Positions 36,995-44,848 of a DNA stretch of 64,000 bases are shown here, piece after piece (positions within the stretch are counted from its first letter, which is position 1; the number at the start of each line of letters is the position of its first letter). This stretch comes from Pseudomonas vancouverensis (GTDB taxonomy: Bacteria; Pseudomonadota; Gammaproteobacteria; Pseudomonadales; Pseudomonadaceae). The stretch is taken from the NCBI RefSeq assembly GCF_004348895.1, contig NZ_RRZK01000032.1:62001-126000 (forward strand). Reading direction: 5' to 3'. The notes under the pieces are model-generated. The model searched no databases, had not been told where the DNA came from, and saw only the letters and a program-made list of their open reading frames with translations. The position numbers and the translations under genes were made by a program.

Positions 36995-38017
36995 TTAATG
37001 GGTTCGGGTGACCTTGCTCAAATGCCGCGGCTGATCCGGGTCCATGCCGCGGGCGACGGCGAGGTTGGCGGCCATCACATAGAAGCTCTGGATCGCCAGG
37101 ATCGGATCGAGGGCCGGGTGTTCGGCGCGGGTCAATGTCAGGTCGCGTTCGCGCACGTCGTCCGGTGCGGCCAGCAGCACGCGGGCGCCGCGCTGGCGCA
37201 TGTCGGCGGCCAGGCTGAGCAAGCCGGCCTGTTCGGCACCACGCGGGGCGAATACCAGCAGTGGGTAGTTATCACCGATCAGCGCCATCGGACCGTGACG
37301 TACCTCGGCGCTGCTGAAGGCTTCGGCCTGGATCGCCGAGGTTTCCTTGAACTTGAGCGCCGCTTCCTGGGCGATGGCGAACCCGGCGCCACGGCCGATG
37401 ACCATCAGGCGTTGGCAATCGCGCAGGGCTTTGACGGCCACGCTCCAGTCCTGCTGCGCGGCGTCGCGCAGACCTTCGGGCAGGGCGAGGCCGGCTTCGA
37501 GCAGGTCGCCGTCTTCTTTCCAGTGGCCGATCAGTCGTGCGCTGGCGCTGAGGGTGGCGATGAAACTCTTGGTCGCTGCCACGCTGCTTTCCGTGCCGGC
37601 GCACAGGGGCAGGCTGAATTCGCAGGCGGCTTCCAGAGGTGAATCTTCGGCATTGACCAGGGAAATGCTCAGGGCGCCACGTTTGCGCAGCAGACGCAGG
37701 CTGTTCACCAGGTCAGGGCTTTGCCCCGATTGCGAAAAGGCGAACGCCACCTGACCGCTGACCTTCAAGGGCGCCTGTTGCATGGTCACCACCGACATGG
37801 GCAACGAGGCCACCGGAATGCCCAGCAGTTGCATGGTCAGGTAAGCGAAGTAACTCGCTGCGTGATCGGAGCTGCCGCGGGCCACGGTCATGGCTACTTG
37901 CGGTGGCTGGCGACGCAAACGCCCGGCGATTTCGATCATCTGCGGATCGAGCTGCTGCAATTGGGCGTGCACGGCCTCGAACGAGGACAGCGCCTCTTCA
38001 AGCATTTTTGAAGTCAA
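36995..38017 (-). CDS. nagB: SIS-domain glucosamine-6-phosphate deaminase (NagB-II type)
   Basis: This 340-residue protein has two sugar isomerase (SIS) domains (TVARGSSDHAASYFAY with FAFSQSGQSPDLVNSL, and MVIGRGAGFAIAQEAALKFKETS). It is like GlmS without the glutaminase domain and replaces classical NagB in pseudomonads, converting glucosamine-6-phosphate to fructose-6-phosphate and ammonia. I chose the TTG at 38017 because AGGAG lies six bases upstream; the ATG at 38005 is too far from that site. The gene overlaps nagA by 20 bp. Confidence 0.88.
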   Translation of the reverse strand: MTSKMLEEALSSFEAVHAQLQQLDPQMIEIAGRLRRQPPQVAMTVARGSSDHAASYFAYLTMQLLGIPVASLPMSVVTMQQAPLKVSGQVAFAFSQSGQSPDLVNSLRLLRKRGALSISLVNAEDSPLEAACEFSLPLCAGTESSVAATKSFIATLSASARLIGHWKEDGDLLEAGLALPEGLRDAAQQDWSVAVKALRDCQRLMVIGRGAGFAIAQEAALKFKETSAIQAEAFSSAEVRHGPMALIGDNYPLLVFAPRGAEQAGLLSLAADMRQRGARVLLAAPDDVRERDLTLTRAEHPALDPILAIQSFYVMAANLAVARGMDPDQPRHLSKVTRTH

Positions 38018-39104
38018 TGTCTTCTCCTTCGACCATGACGGCGGTCAGTGTGAGTGAACGGTCCAGCCGCACGCAGTCGGCCCAGGCGCCGGGCTGCAGG
38101 CGCCCGCGTTCGGTGATGCCGAGGTAGTCGGCGGGGAATTGCGACAGGCGTTGCGAGGCTTCGGCGATGGGCAGGCCGATCTTCACCAGATTGCGCAGGG
38201 CCTGGTCCATGGTCAGGGTGCTGCCGGCCAGGGTGCCGTCGGGCAGGCGTACGCCGCCCAGGCATTTGGTCACGGTGTGGCTGCCGAGCTTGTATTGGCC
38301 ATCGGGCATGCCGGCGGCCGCGGTCGAGTCGGTGACGCAATACAGGCACGGGATCGAGCGCAGGGCCACGCGTATGGCACCAGGGTGCACGTGCAGCAGG
38401 TCGGGGATCAGTTCGGCATATCGGGCGTGGGCCAGAGCGGCGCCGACGATGCCCGGTTCGCGGTGATGCAGCGGGCTCATGGCGTTGTACAAATGGGTGA
38501 AACTGGTGGCTCCCGCTTCCAGCGCGGCCACGCCTTCCTCGTAGCTGCCCAGGGTGTGGCCAATCTGCATGCGCACGCCCCGGTTGCTCAAGTCACGGAT
38601 CAAGGCCGCGTGACCGGCGATTTCCGGGGCGATGGTGATCACCCGAATCGGCGCCAGCGCCAGGTACTCCTCGACTTCGGCCATCAGAGCGGTGTGGGCG
38701 AAGTTGGGTTGTGCGCCGAGTTTGCCCGGGTTGATGTACGGACCTTCCAGGTGCACGCCCAGCACCCGCGCGCTGCCTTGCGGCCGTGTTTCGCAGAATT
38801 CGCCGACGGCCTTGAGCACGCTGGAAATCTCTTCGCTCGGCGCAGTCATGGTGGTGGCCAGCAGCGAAGTGGTGCCGAAACGCACGTGTGTTCTGGTGAT
38901 GGTCTCGAACGCCGGAGCACCTTCCATGATGTCCTTGCCGCCACCGCCGTGGACGTGCAGGTCGATGAACCCCGGCAGCAGGTAGGGCAGATCGTTGTCC
39001 GCGGGATCGCAAGGCACGCCTTCAATCGACACGACTTTGCCGTGCTCGTGCACCACTCGGCCGCGAACCCAGCCGTTGGGGGTAAGGATATTGTCTTCGG
39101 ACAT
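37998..39104 (-). CDS. nagA: N-acetylglucosamine-6-phosphate deacetylase
   Basis: This 368-residue amidohydrolase removes acetate from GlcNAc-6-phosphate. The first metal motif is LPGFIDLHVHGGGGKD, followed by the metal Glu in GVHLEGPYINP and histidines in THLYNAMSPLHHREPG. The catalytic Asp lies in YCVTDSTAAAGMPDG. The start ATG 39104 (MSEDNILTPNGWV) is preferred; the frame is open for 75 bp more, which would nearly reach nagR. It begins 29 bp after the nagR stop. Confidence 0.95.
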   Translation of the reverse strand: MSEDNILTPNGWVRGRVVHEHGKVVSIEGVPCDPADNDLPYLLPGFIDLHVHGGGGKDIMEGAPAFETITRTHVRFGTTSLLATTMTAPSEEISSVLKAVGEFCETRPQGSARVLGVHLEGPYINPGKLGAQPNFAHTALMAEVEEYLALAPIRVITIAPEIAGHAALIRDLSNRGVRMQIGHTLGSYEEGVAALEAGATSFTHLYNAMSPLHHREPGIVGAALAHARYAELIPDLLHVHPGAIRVALRSIPCLYCVTDSTAAAGMPDGQYKLGSHTVTKCLGGVRLPDGTLAGSTLTMDQALRNLVKIGLPIAEASQRLSQFPADYLGITERGRLQPGAWADCVRLDRSLTLTAVMVEGEDIDFKNA

Positions 39105-39133
39105 GATCGTATCTCGCTGTGTGGCGACGCGCG

Positions 39134-39865
39134 CTAGCGGCGCAGCTCGGCAACAAAGTCGTAGTAATCGTTGCGGCAATAGGTGTCGGTGACTTCGATC
39201 GGCGTGTTGTCTTCCAGGTAGCCGACCCGGGTCATCAGCAACATGGCGGTGCCCGGAGCGATGCCGACCAGGGCGGCAAACTCGTCCGAGGCGTTGATCG
39301 CCTGAATGTGCTGCAAGGCGCGGACGATCGGCTTGCCGATGCCGTCGAGGTATTCGTAAAGCGAGTCGCCGACGGTTTGCGGCTTGGCAATGATCGAGGC
39401 GGGCAGGGTGCTCATTTCAATGGCCATGACCGTGTCGTCGGCTTTGCGCAGCCGCTTGAGACGCGCGACCTTGTCGTTGGGCGACAGGCCCAGGCGAATC
39501 AGTTCTTCGTGGGTCGGCAGGGTGATGTCCCGCTCCAGCCACTGCGAGCTGGGCACGAAACCCTTGAGGCGCAACATTTCACTGAAACCGGAAAGCCGCG
39601 ACAGCGGTTGTTCCAGGCGTGGCGTGATGAAGGTGCCGGAACCTTGATTACGGCGGATCAGGCCTTGTTCGAACAACACTTCCAAGGCCTTGCGGGCGGT
39701 GACGCGCGAGATGCCGAGCACTTCGCTGAGATTGCGCTCCGACGGCATGGCCTGTTCGGCTTTCCACTGGCCGGCATGGATCGCCGCTTCCAGATTACGC
39801 GCCAGTTGCAGGTACAGCGGCGTGGGCTGGGTTTCGTCAGGACGCAGGGCGTGAAGGTCATTCAT
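39134..39865 (-). CDS. nagR: GntR/HutC-family regulator of the nag operon
   Basis: This 243-residue regulator has an N-terminal winged helix (about residues 10-75: PLYLQLARNLEAAI, AMPSERNLSEVLGISRVTARKALE) and a C-terminal UTRA ligand domain that in relatives binds GlcNAc-6-phosphate. It is the first gene of nagR-nagA-nagB-nagF-nagE and is probably autoregulated through the operator in the promoter at 39919-39947. The start is ATG 39865; the upstream open frame crosses the promoter and is not coding. The names nagR and nagQ are both used for such regulators. Confidence 0.9.
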   Translation of the reverse strand: MNDLHALRPDETQPTPLYLQLARNLEAAIHAGQWKAEQAMPSERNLSEVLGISRVTARKALEVLFEQGLIRRNQGSGTFITPRLEQPLSRLSGFSEMLRLKGFVPSSQWLERDITLPTHEELIRLGLSPNDKVARLKRLRKADDTVMAIEMSTLPASIIAKPQTVGDSLYEYLDGIGKPIVRALQHIQAINASDEFAALVGIAPGTAMLLMTRVGYLEDNTPIEVTDTYCRNDYYDFVAELRR

Positions 39866-39918
39866 GTAGGTCTGTTCCGATGCGGTTGTAGGATTGTTGT
39901 CGCTCGGTTGTGGGGTGA

Positions 39919-39947
39919 AACCTAATACCACTTGAATACCATGTCAA
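39919..39947 (-). promoter_or_regulatory. nag operon promoter with operator in the spacer
   Basis: Reading the minus strand, TTGACA (39947-39942), a 17-bp spacer and TAGGTT (39924-39919) form a promoter about 45 bases before the nagR start. The spacer is exactly TGGTATTCAAGTGGTAT, which contains two copies of TGGTAT and fits a GntR-type operator. A regulator bound there would block RNA polymerase. The same words recur at 40015-40040. Confidence 0.6.
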
Positions 39948-40014
39948 CGCGGGTGCTGGCGCGCTAACGCAGCAAAACCGGCCTGTTCAGGTGATCTGAA
40001 AAGTGCTTGGTTTG

Positions 40015-40040
40015 AAGTGGTATTAGTGGTGGGTATTCAA
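40015..40040. promoter_or_regulatory. Second candidate NagR site
   Basis: AAGTGGTATTAG is followed by TGGTGGGTATTCAA. Both words, AAGTGGTATTAG and GGTATTCAA, occur in the spacer operator at 39921-39941 but in the other order, about 70 bp further upstream. It may allow cooperative binding or looping. Confidence 0.4.
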
Positions 40041-40044
40041 AGAC

Positions 40045-40116
40045 AAAAAAAAGCAGCCAGTGCCAGTGCCTTTGAAGAGAAGTGGTATCACTTGTCCCGG
40101 CACTGATTCAGGCTGC
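40045..40116 (-). terminator. Nested terminator after the L,D-transpeptidase gene, with an operator-like loop
   Basis: On the minus strand GCAGCC (40116-40111) pairs with GGCTGC (40058-40053), and AGTGCC with GGCACT inside it, before eight T (40052-40045). The innermost hairpin AAGTGGTATCACTT (40080-40093) matches the NagR-like word AAGTGGTAT. It lies 45 bp downstream of the stop at 40161 and would shield the nag promoter from readthrough. Confidence 0.65.
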
Positions 40117-40160
40117 GTTTTTTTGAATTTATTTTTTCTGGCGACCAATGGTCGTGGGGA

Positions 40161-40664
40161 TTACGGCCGAATCTCGATCATCGTGCCGTCCGGCACCAGG
40201 TTCCAGACTTCGCGCATGTCCATGTTGCGCATGGCGATGCAGCCGTCGGTCCAGTCCAGGGTGTGGAACAGGTCTTCCGGGGTGTCTTCGGTGTCCGGGG
40301 TGCCATGGATCATGATCATGCCGCCGGGATCGACGCCTTCGCGGCGTGCGCGGGCTGAATCACTGATGTTCGGGTAGGAAATGTGCATCGCCAGGTTGAA
40401 CTTGTCGCTGACCTTGCGCCAGTCCACCCAGTAGAAGCCTTCAGGCGTGCGTTTGTCACCTTCCATCAGCTTCTGGCCCTTGGGGCGCTTGCCCAGGGAG
40501 ATGCGGTAGGTCTTGAGTGGTTTGCCGTCGTTGATCAATTGCAGTTGATGGGAAGACTTCAGGACCAGGATTTTCTCGATGACCTTGCCGTCCAGGGTTT
40601 CCACGGTCGACGCCTGGGAAACACTGATGAACGTCAAGCAAAAAACGGCAAGCAACCAGCGCAT
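40161..40664 (-). CDS. Periplasmic L,D-transpeptidase (YkuD family)
   Basis: This 167-residue exported protein has a signal peptide (about residues 1-18) and a single YkuD domain. The catalytic motif is MIMIHGTPDTE followed by LDWTDGCIAMRNMDM, with the active Cys in DGCIAM. Such enzymes make 3-3 cross-links, or attach lipoproteins to or release them from peptidoglycan; which reaction applies here is not clear. It is transcribed alone and ended by the hairpin at 40045-40116. Confidence 0.87.
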   Translation of the reverse strand: MRWLLAVFCLTFISVSQASTVETLDGKVIEKILVLKSSHQLQLINDGKPLKTYRISLGKRPKGQKLMEGDKRTPEGFYWVDWRKVSDKFNLAMHISYPNISDSARARREGVDPGGMIMIHGTPDTEDTPEDLFHTLDWTDGCIAMRNMDMREVWNLVPDGTMIEIRP

Positions 40665-40712
40665 TGAAACAATTCCCCAAAAGGTGTCGCGACTATTTAT
40701 TTATAGATGTTT

Positions 40713-41261
40713 TTAGATGGCAGGCTGAGCCAGCGGCGGGATCGATTCCGACCGCACGGGGTAGACTTCGGTCCGCCGGTCAGCGAAGAAGCATTCTAAG
40801 GTACGGCCCACCGTGCGGAAAGCCAGGTCGGACCAAGGGATGTCGGCTTCATCGAAAAGCTGCACTTCCAGGCTTTCGGGGCCAGCGGCAAAGTCCAGGT
40901 CCGCAAGCTCGGCACGGAAGAACACGTGCACCTGGCTGATGTGCGGCACGTCGATCAGGGTGTAGATGCTCAGGTTGCGTACCCGCGCACAGGCTTCTTC
41001 CGCTGTTTCGCGAATGGCCGCCTGTTCGATGGTTTCACCGTTCTCCATGAAGCCGGCGGGCAGGGTCCAGTAGCCCAGCCGTGGCTCGATGGCGCGCCGG
41101 CACAGCAGAACCTTGTTGCCCCAGGTCGCCACGCAGCCGGCGACGATATTGGGGTTCTGGTAATGGATGGTGTGACAGCTGTCACAGACAAAACGCAGGC
41201 GTGAATCGCCTTCGGGAATGCGTTGGGTCACCGGGTTACCGCACTGGCTGCAAAATTTCAT
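40713..41261 (-). CDS. Nudix hydrolase with N-terminal zinc ribbon
   Basis: This 182-residue protein has a C4 zinc ribbon (CSQCGNP at residues 4-7 and CDSCH near 26) and a Nudix domain. The Nudix box is GFMENGETIEQAAIRETAEEA, with the catalytic Glu residues intact. It resembles NudC-like nucleotide hydrolases, but it lacks the extra N-terminal domain of true NudC NADH pyrophosphatase (about 260 residues). The substrate is therefore uncertain. It is divergent from the CoA pyrophosphatase gene. Confidence 0.85.
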   Translation of the reverse strand: MKFCSQCGNPVTQRIPEGDSRLRFVCDSCHTIHYQNPNIVAGCVATWGNKVLLCRRAIEPRLGYWTLPAGFMENGETIEQAAIRETAEEACARVRNLSIYTLIDVPHISQVHVFFRAELADLDFAAGPESLEVQLFDEADIPWSDLAFRTVGRTLECFFADRRTEVYPVRSESIPPLAQPAI

Positions 41262-41408
41262 GCTGGGGTCTCTGGAGGCTGCGCCTATCTTGGCGTGCGG
41301 CGGTGCCGGTCGGCAAGTTGTCGTTTCGCGACATGGGGCCGATTCGGGGGTTGGGCGGCCGCAATGATTGGTGCATGATGCAGGGTAAGCTACAGATCGA
41401 GAACACTC

Positions 41409-42008
41409 ATGCTGGATGAGCTACTGCATCGGGTAAGTAACCATACACCGCACACGCTGGAGACCGACCGGCGATTCCCCGAGGCCGCGGTGCTGGTGCC
41501 GATCACCCGCAGTGACGAGCCGGAGCTGGTACTGACCCTTCGCGCCAGCGGGCTCTCGACCCATGGCGGCGAAGTCGCCTTCCCCGGCGGTCGCCGTGAC
41601 CCCGAAGACCCAGACCTGATTTTCACCGCCCTGCGTGAGGCCGAAGAGGAAATCGGCTTGCCGCCGGGCCTGGTTGAGGTGATCGGCCCTTTAAGCCCGC
41701 TGATTTCCCTGCACGGCATCAAGGTGACGCCGTACGTCGGTGTGGTGCCGGATTTTGTCGAATACCAGGCCAACGATGCCGAGATTGCGGCCGTGTTCAG
41801 CGTGCCCCTGGAGTTTTTCCGCAAGGACCCGCGCGAACACACCCACCGCATCGATTATCAGGGCCGCAGTTGGTACGTGCCGAGCTATCGCTTCGGCGAG
41901 TACAAGATCTGGGGGCTGACGGCGATCATGATCGTCGAGTTGATCAACCTGCTCTATGACGCGAAAATCAGCCTGCACCAGCCACCCAAAAGCTTTATCA
42001 ATATCTGA
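41409..42008 (+). CDS. CoA pyrophosphatase (NudL/YeaB-type Nudix hydrolase)
   Basis: This 199-residue Nudix protein has the CoA-pyrophosphatase signature LSTHGGEVAFPGGRRDPED followed by the Nudix box ALREAEEEIGLPPG. The family hydrolyses CoA and its derivatives to phosphopantetheine and ADP. The ATG at 41409 is the first good start. The gene is followed after 45 bp by the gamma-carbonic anhydrase gene in the same direction. Confidence 0.9.
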   Translation: MLDELLHRVSNHTPHTLETDRRFPEAAVLVPITRSDEPELVLTLRASGLSTHGGEVAFPGGRRDPEDPDLIFTALREAEEEIGLPPGLVEVIGPLSPLISLHGIKVTPYVGVVPDFVEYQANDAEIAAVFSVPLEFFRKDPREHTHRIDYQGRSWYVPSYRFGEYKIWGLTAIMIVELINLLYDAKISLHQPPKSFINI

Positions 42009-42053
42009 AGCCATCATTCGAATGGCCGTGCCAGAGCCCTGAGGACAACCACC

Positions 42054-42578
42054 ATGAAATACCGCCTGGGCGACGCCCGTGTCGAAACCCACCCACAGAG
42101 CTGGGTTGCACCCAATGCCGTGCTGGTGGGCAAGGTCAAACTGGAAGAGGGCGCCAACGTCTGGTTCAACGCCGTACTTCGTGGCGATAACGAACTGATC
42201 CTGATCGGCAAGAACAGCAACGTCCAGGACGGCACCGTGATGCACACCGACATGGGCTACCCGCTGACCCTCGGCACCGGCGTGACCGTCGGCCACAACG
42301 CCATGCTGCACGGCTGCACCGTGGGCGACAACAGCCTGATCGGCATCAACGCCATCATCCTCAACGGCGCCAAAATTGGCAGGAACTGCATCATCGGCGC
42401 CAATTCGCTGATCGGTGAAGGCAAGGAGATTCCTGACGGTTCGCTGGTCATGGGCTCGCCGGGCAAGGTCGTTCGAGAACTGACCGAGGCGCAGATCAAA
42501 ATGCTCCAGGCCAGCGCCGCCCACTATGTGCATAACGCCCAGCGTTATGCCCGTGATCTGGTCGAGCAGGAACAATGA
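42054..42578 (+). CDS. Gamma-class carbonic anhydrase family protein (YrdA-like)
   Basis: This 174-residue left-handed beta-helix hexapeptide-repeat protein has repeats such as VGKVKLEEGANVWFNAVLRGD, IGKNSNVQDGTVMH and VGHNAMLHGCTVGDNSLIG. The zinc histidines sit in VQDGTVMHTDMG and VGHNAMLHG. YrdA/PaaY-like relatives bind zinc, but carbonic anhydrase or thioesterase activity is variable. GAGGA precedes the ATG, and the stop overlaps the DUF1289 gene by 4 bp. Confidence 0.9.
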   Translation: MKYRLGDARVETHPQSWVAPNAVLVGKVKLEEGANVWFNAVLRGDNELILIGKNSNVQDGTVMHTDMGYPLTLGTGVTVGHNAMLHGCTVGDNSLIGINAIILNGAKIGRNCIIGANSLIGEGKEIPDGSLVMGSPGKVVRELTEAQIKMLQASAAHYVHNAQRYARDLVEQEQ

Positions 42579-42790
42579 CCGTTCCCGAACGCCCGGTGGC
42601 ATCGCCCTGCGTGAGCATTTGTGCGCTGGATGAGGATGATATCTGCACCGGGTGTCAGCGTACGGTGGAGGAAATTACCCGCTGGAGCCGCATGGACAAC
42701 GACGAGCGCCGCAAGGTGCTGGGGTTGTGTCATGAGCGGGCCAAGGCCAGTGGGTTGATCTGGATGTTGCCTTCCAAATCTGACGCCTGA
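42575..42790 (+). CDS. DUF1289 small cysteine protein
   Basis: This 71-residue protein has SPCVSICALDEDDICTGCQRT, the Cys-x3-Cys...Cys-x2-Cys pattern of DUF1289, followed by helical sequence with EEITRWSRM. The pattern suggests a bound metal or iron-sulfur cluster, but the function is unknown. ATGA overlap with the upstream gamma-carbonic anhydrase gene suggests translational coupling. Confidence 0.85.
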   Translation: MTVPERPVASPCVSICALDEDDICTGCQRTVEEITRWSRMDNDERRKVLGLCHERAKASGLIWMLPSKSDA

Positions 42791-42805
42791 GCCGATCGAT
42801 TCTTC

Positions 42806-42938
42806 TGTGGCGAGGGAGCTTGCTCCCGCTGGAGCGCGGAGCGGTCCCAAAATCAGAACATGCGGTGTGTCAGTTCTACGGCATTGAACAAACGGGGGCC
42901 GCTTCGCAGCCCAGCGGGAGCAAGCTCCCTCGCCACAG
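42806..42938. repeat. REPIN of the GTGGCGAGGGAGCTTGCTCCC type
   Basis: TGTGGCGAGGGAGCTTGCTC at 42806 recurs inverted as GAGCAAGCTCCCTCGCCACA, ending at 42938. The inner flanks (GGAGCGCGGAGCGGTCCC and GGGGCCGCTTCGCAGCCC) also partly pair. It is the same family as the element at 24656-24786. Confidence 0.88.
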
Positions 42939-42965
42939 GTTATTTGTGATCTGAAGATGAAGTAC

Positions 42966-42986
42966 CCTGTGCGGCACATTCACAGG
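42966..42986 (+). promoter_or_regulatory. Small hairpin in the leader of the VUT-family gene
   Basis: CCTGTG pairs with CACAGG around nine bases, just before the ribosome site region of the gene starting at 43000. It lacks the A-rich tail and core of known preQ1 riboswitches, so I do not call it one. Confidence 0.3.
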
Positions 42987-42999
42987 TGTTTCCTAATCC

Positions 43000-43467
43000 A
43001 TGCTCTTCCTGATCGCCTACATCAGCAGCGTCGTGCTGATCAACTTCGCTTTCTCCACCGCCCCGCACCTGGACATCATCTGGTCCGCCTGGGGTGGTCT
43101 GGTGTTCATCCTGCGCGACATGGTGCAAACCCGCTTTGGCCATGGCGCGCTGGTCGCCATGCTGGCCGCGCTGGTGTTGTCCTACCTCACTTCCGATCCG
43201 TCCATCGCCCTGGCCAGCGCCACAGCGTTCGCGGTGTCCGAGTGCATCGACTGGCTGGTGTTCAGCATCACCAAGCGCCCTTTGCATGACCGCCTGTGGA
43301 TAAGTTCGGCCCTGAGTATTCCCCTCGATACCTTCATCTTCTTCGGCATGATCGGCGCCTTGACCCCCGGGGTGATCCTCACCGCACTGGGCTCGAAGTT
43401 CGCCGGGGTCACCGCCGTCTGGCTGATCATGGCCTGGCGCCTGCGCAAACAAGCCGTCGTCAGCTGA
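43000..43467 (+). CDS. VUT/YhhQ-family-like membrane protein (putative queuosine-precursor transporter type)
   Basis: This 155-residue hydrophobic protein has about five membrane segments. It carries typical VUT-family sequence, for example ALASATAFAVSECIDWLVFSITKRP and SSALSIPLDTFIFFGMIG. E. coli YhhQ transports preQ0/preQ1, but at about 220 residues it is longer, so this is a short member. A CCTGTG/CACAGG hairpin lies 14 bases before the ATG. The transported substrate is inferred only. Confidence 0.7.
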   Translation: MLFLIAYISSVVLINFAFSTAPHLDIIWSAWGGLVFILRDMVQTRFGHGALVAMLAALVLSYLTSDPSIALASATAFAVSECIDWLVFSITKRPLHDRLWISSALSIPLDTFIFFGMIGALTPGVILTALGSKFAGVTAVWLIMAWRLRKQAVVS

Positions 43468-43557
43468 AGCCAAACCTCGCGGTTCATGTAAAATGCCGCG
43501 CTTTCTCCCATGGGAAGCGTGCTTCCCTCGATGATCCGCTTCTTTGAGGACCTCAAG

Positions 43558-44739
43558 ATGACCCGTATCGGAACCCCATTGTCGCCGACCGCGACCCGCG
43601 TATTGATGTGTGGCTGTGGCGAGTTGGGCAAGGAAGTGGTGATCGAGCTGCAACGCCTGGGTGTTGAAGTGATTGCCGTGGACCGCTACGCCAACGCACC
43701 GGCCATGCAGGTCGCGCATCGCAGTCACGTGATCAACATGCTCGATGGCGCCGCCCTGCGTGCGGTGATCGAGGCGGAAAAGCCGCACTTCATCGTCCCG
43801 GAAATCGAAGCCATCGCCACCGCCACCCTGGTGGAGCTGGAAGCCGAAGGCTTCACCGTGATCCCGACTGCCCGCGCCACGCAGTTGACCATGAACCGCG
43901 AAGGCATCCGTCGCCTGGCTGCTGAAGAGCTGGACCTGCCGACTTCGCCTTACCACTTCGCCGACACTTTCGAGGACTACAGCAAGGCTGTCGAGGACCT
44001 CGGGTTCCCTTGTGTGGTCAAGCCAGTGATGAGCTCGTCGGGCAAAGGCCAGAGCCTGCTGCGCAGCGCCGATGACGTACAGCAAGCCTGGGACTACGCC
44101 CAGGAAGGTGGCCGTGCCGGTAAAGGTCGGGTGATCATCGAAGGCTTCATCGATTTCGACTACGAAATCACCCTGCTGACCGTGCGCCACGTCGGTGGCA
44201 CCACCTTCCTTGCGCCGGTCGGCCACCGTCAGGAGAAGGGCGACTATCAGGAGTCCTGGCAGCCACAGGCCATGAGCCCGATTGCCCTGGCCGAATCCGA
44301 GCGCGTCGCCAAGGCCGTTACCGAAGCGCTGGGCGGTCGCGGTCTGTTCGGCGTCGAGCTGTTCATCAAGGGTGATCAGGTGTGGTTCAGCGAAGTGTCG
44401 CCGCGACCGCACGACACCGGCATGGTCACCATGATTTCCCAGGACCTGTCGCAGTTCGCCCTGCACGCCCGGGCGATCCTCGGCCTGCCGATTCCGGTCG
44501 TGCGGCAGTTCGGGCCTTCGGCTTCGGCAGTGATTCTGGTGGAAGGGCAGTCGACTCAGACCGCTTTCGCCAATCTGGGCGCGGCACTCAGCGAGCCGGA
44601 TACCGCCCTGCGTTTGTTCGGCAAGCCTGAAGTCAACGGCCAACGCCGCATGGGCGTGGCCCTGGCACGTGACGAATCGATCGAAGCTGCCCGCGCCAAG
44701 GCGACCCGTGCGTCGCAGGCAGTTGTCGTCGAACTGTAA
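43558..44739 (+). CDS. purT: Formate-dependent phosphoribosylglycinamide formyltransferase
   Basis: This 393-residue ATP-grasp enzyme formylates GAR with formate and ATP, an alternative to folate-dependent PurN. Visible motifs are LMCGCGELGKEVVIELQRLG near the N-terminus, MSSSGKGQSLL as the ATP loop, and LFGVELFIKGDQVWFSEVSPRPHDTG as the metal-binding region. I chose ATG 43558 (MTRIGTPLSPTATRV) with GAGG upstream; a longer frame from 43510 has no support. TAAAAT at 43489-43494 may be a -10 box. Confidence 0.96.
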   Translation: MTRIGTPLSPTATRVLMCGCGELGKEVVIELQRLGVEVIAVDRYANAPAMQVAHRSHVINMLDGAALRAVIEAEKPHFIVPEIEAIATATLVELEAEGFTVIPTARATQLTMNREGIRRLAAEELDLPTSPYHFADTFEDYSKAVEDLGFPCVVKPVMSSSGKGQSLLRSADDVQQAWDYAQEGGRAGKGRVIIEGFIDFDYEITLLTVRHVGGTTFLAPVGHRQEKGDYQESWQPQAMSPIALAESERVAKAVTEALGGRGLFGVELFIKGDQVWFSEVSPRPHDTGMVTMISQDLSQFALHARAILGLPIPVVRQFGPSASAVILVEGQSTQTAFANLGAALSEPDTALRLFGKPEVNGQRRMGVALARDESIEAARAKATRASQAVVVEL

Positions 44740-44789
44740 AAACCTCGCTGGCGGGCCTATACCTTCTATGGGTATCGCCCCAATGCTTT

Positions 44790-44819
44790 ACCTGTAGGAG
44801 CGAGCTCGCTCCTACAGGT
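44790..44819. repeat. 30-bp perfect palindrome (single REP)
   Basis: ACCTGTAGGAGCGAG is followed directly by its exact complement CTCGCTCCTACAGGT with no loop. It lies 51 bp after the purT stop and 30 bp before the next gene, and may act as the purT transcript end. Confidence 0.9.
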
Positions 44820-44848
44820 CATTTATCAAAGCTTCAGGCCTGTATTCC

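Noticed and set aside
42945..43000. A preQ1 riboswitch before the VUT-family gene
   Set aside because: Only a six-base-pair hairpin is present. The A-rich tail and conserved loop of preQ1 aptamers are missing.
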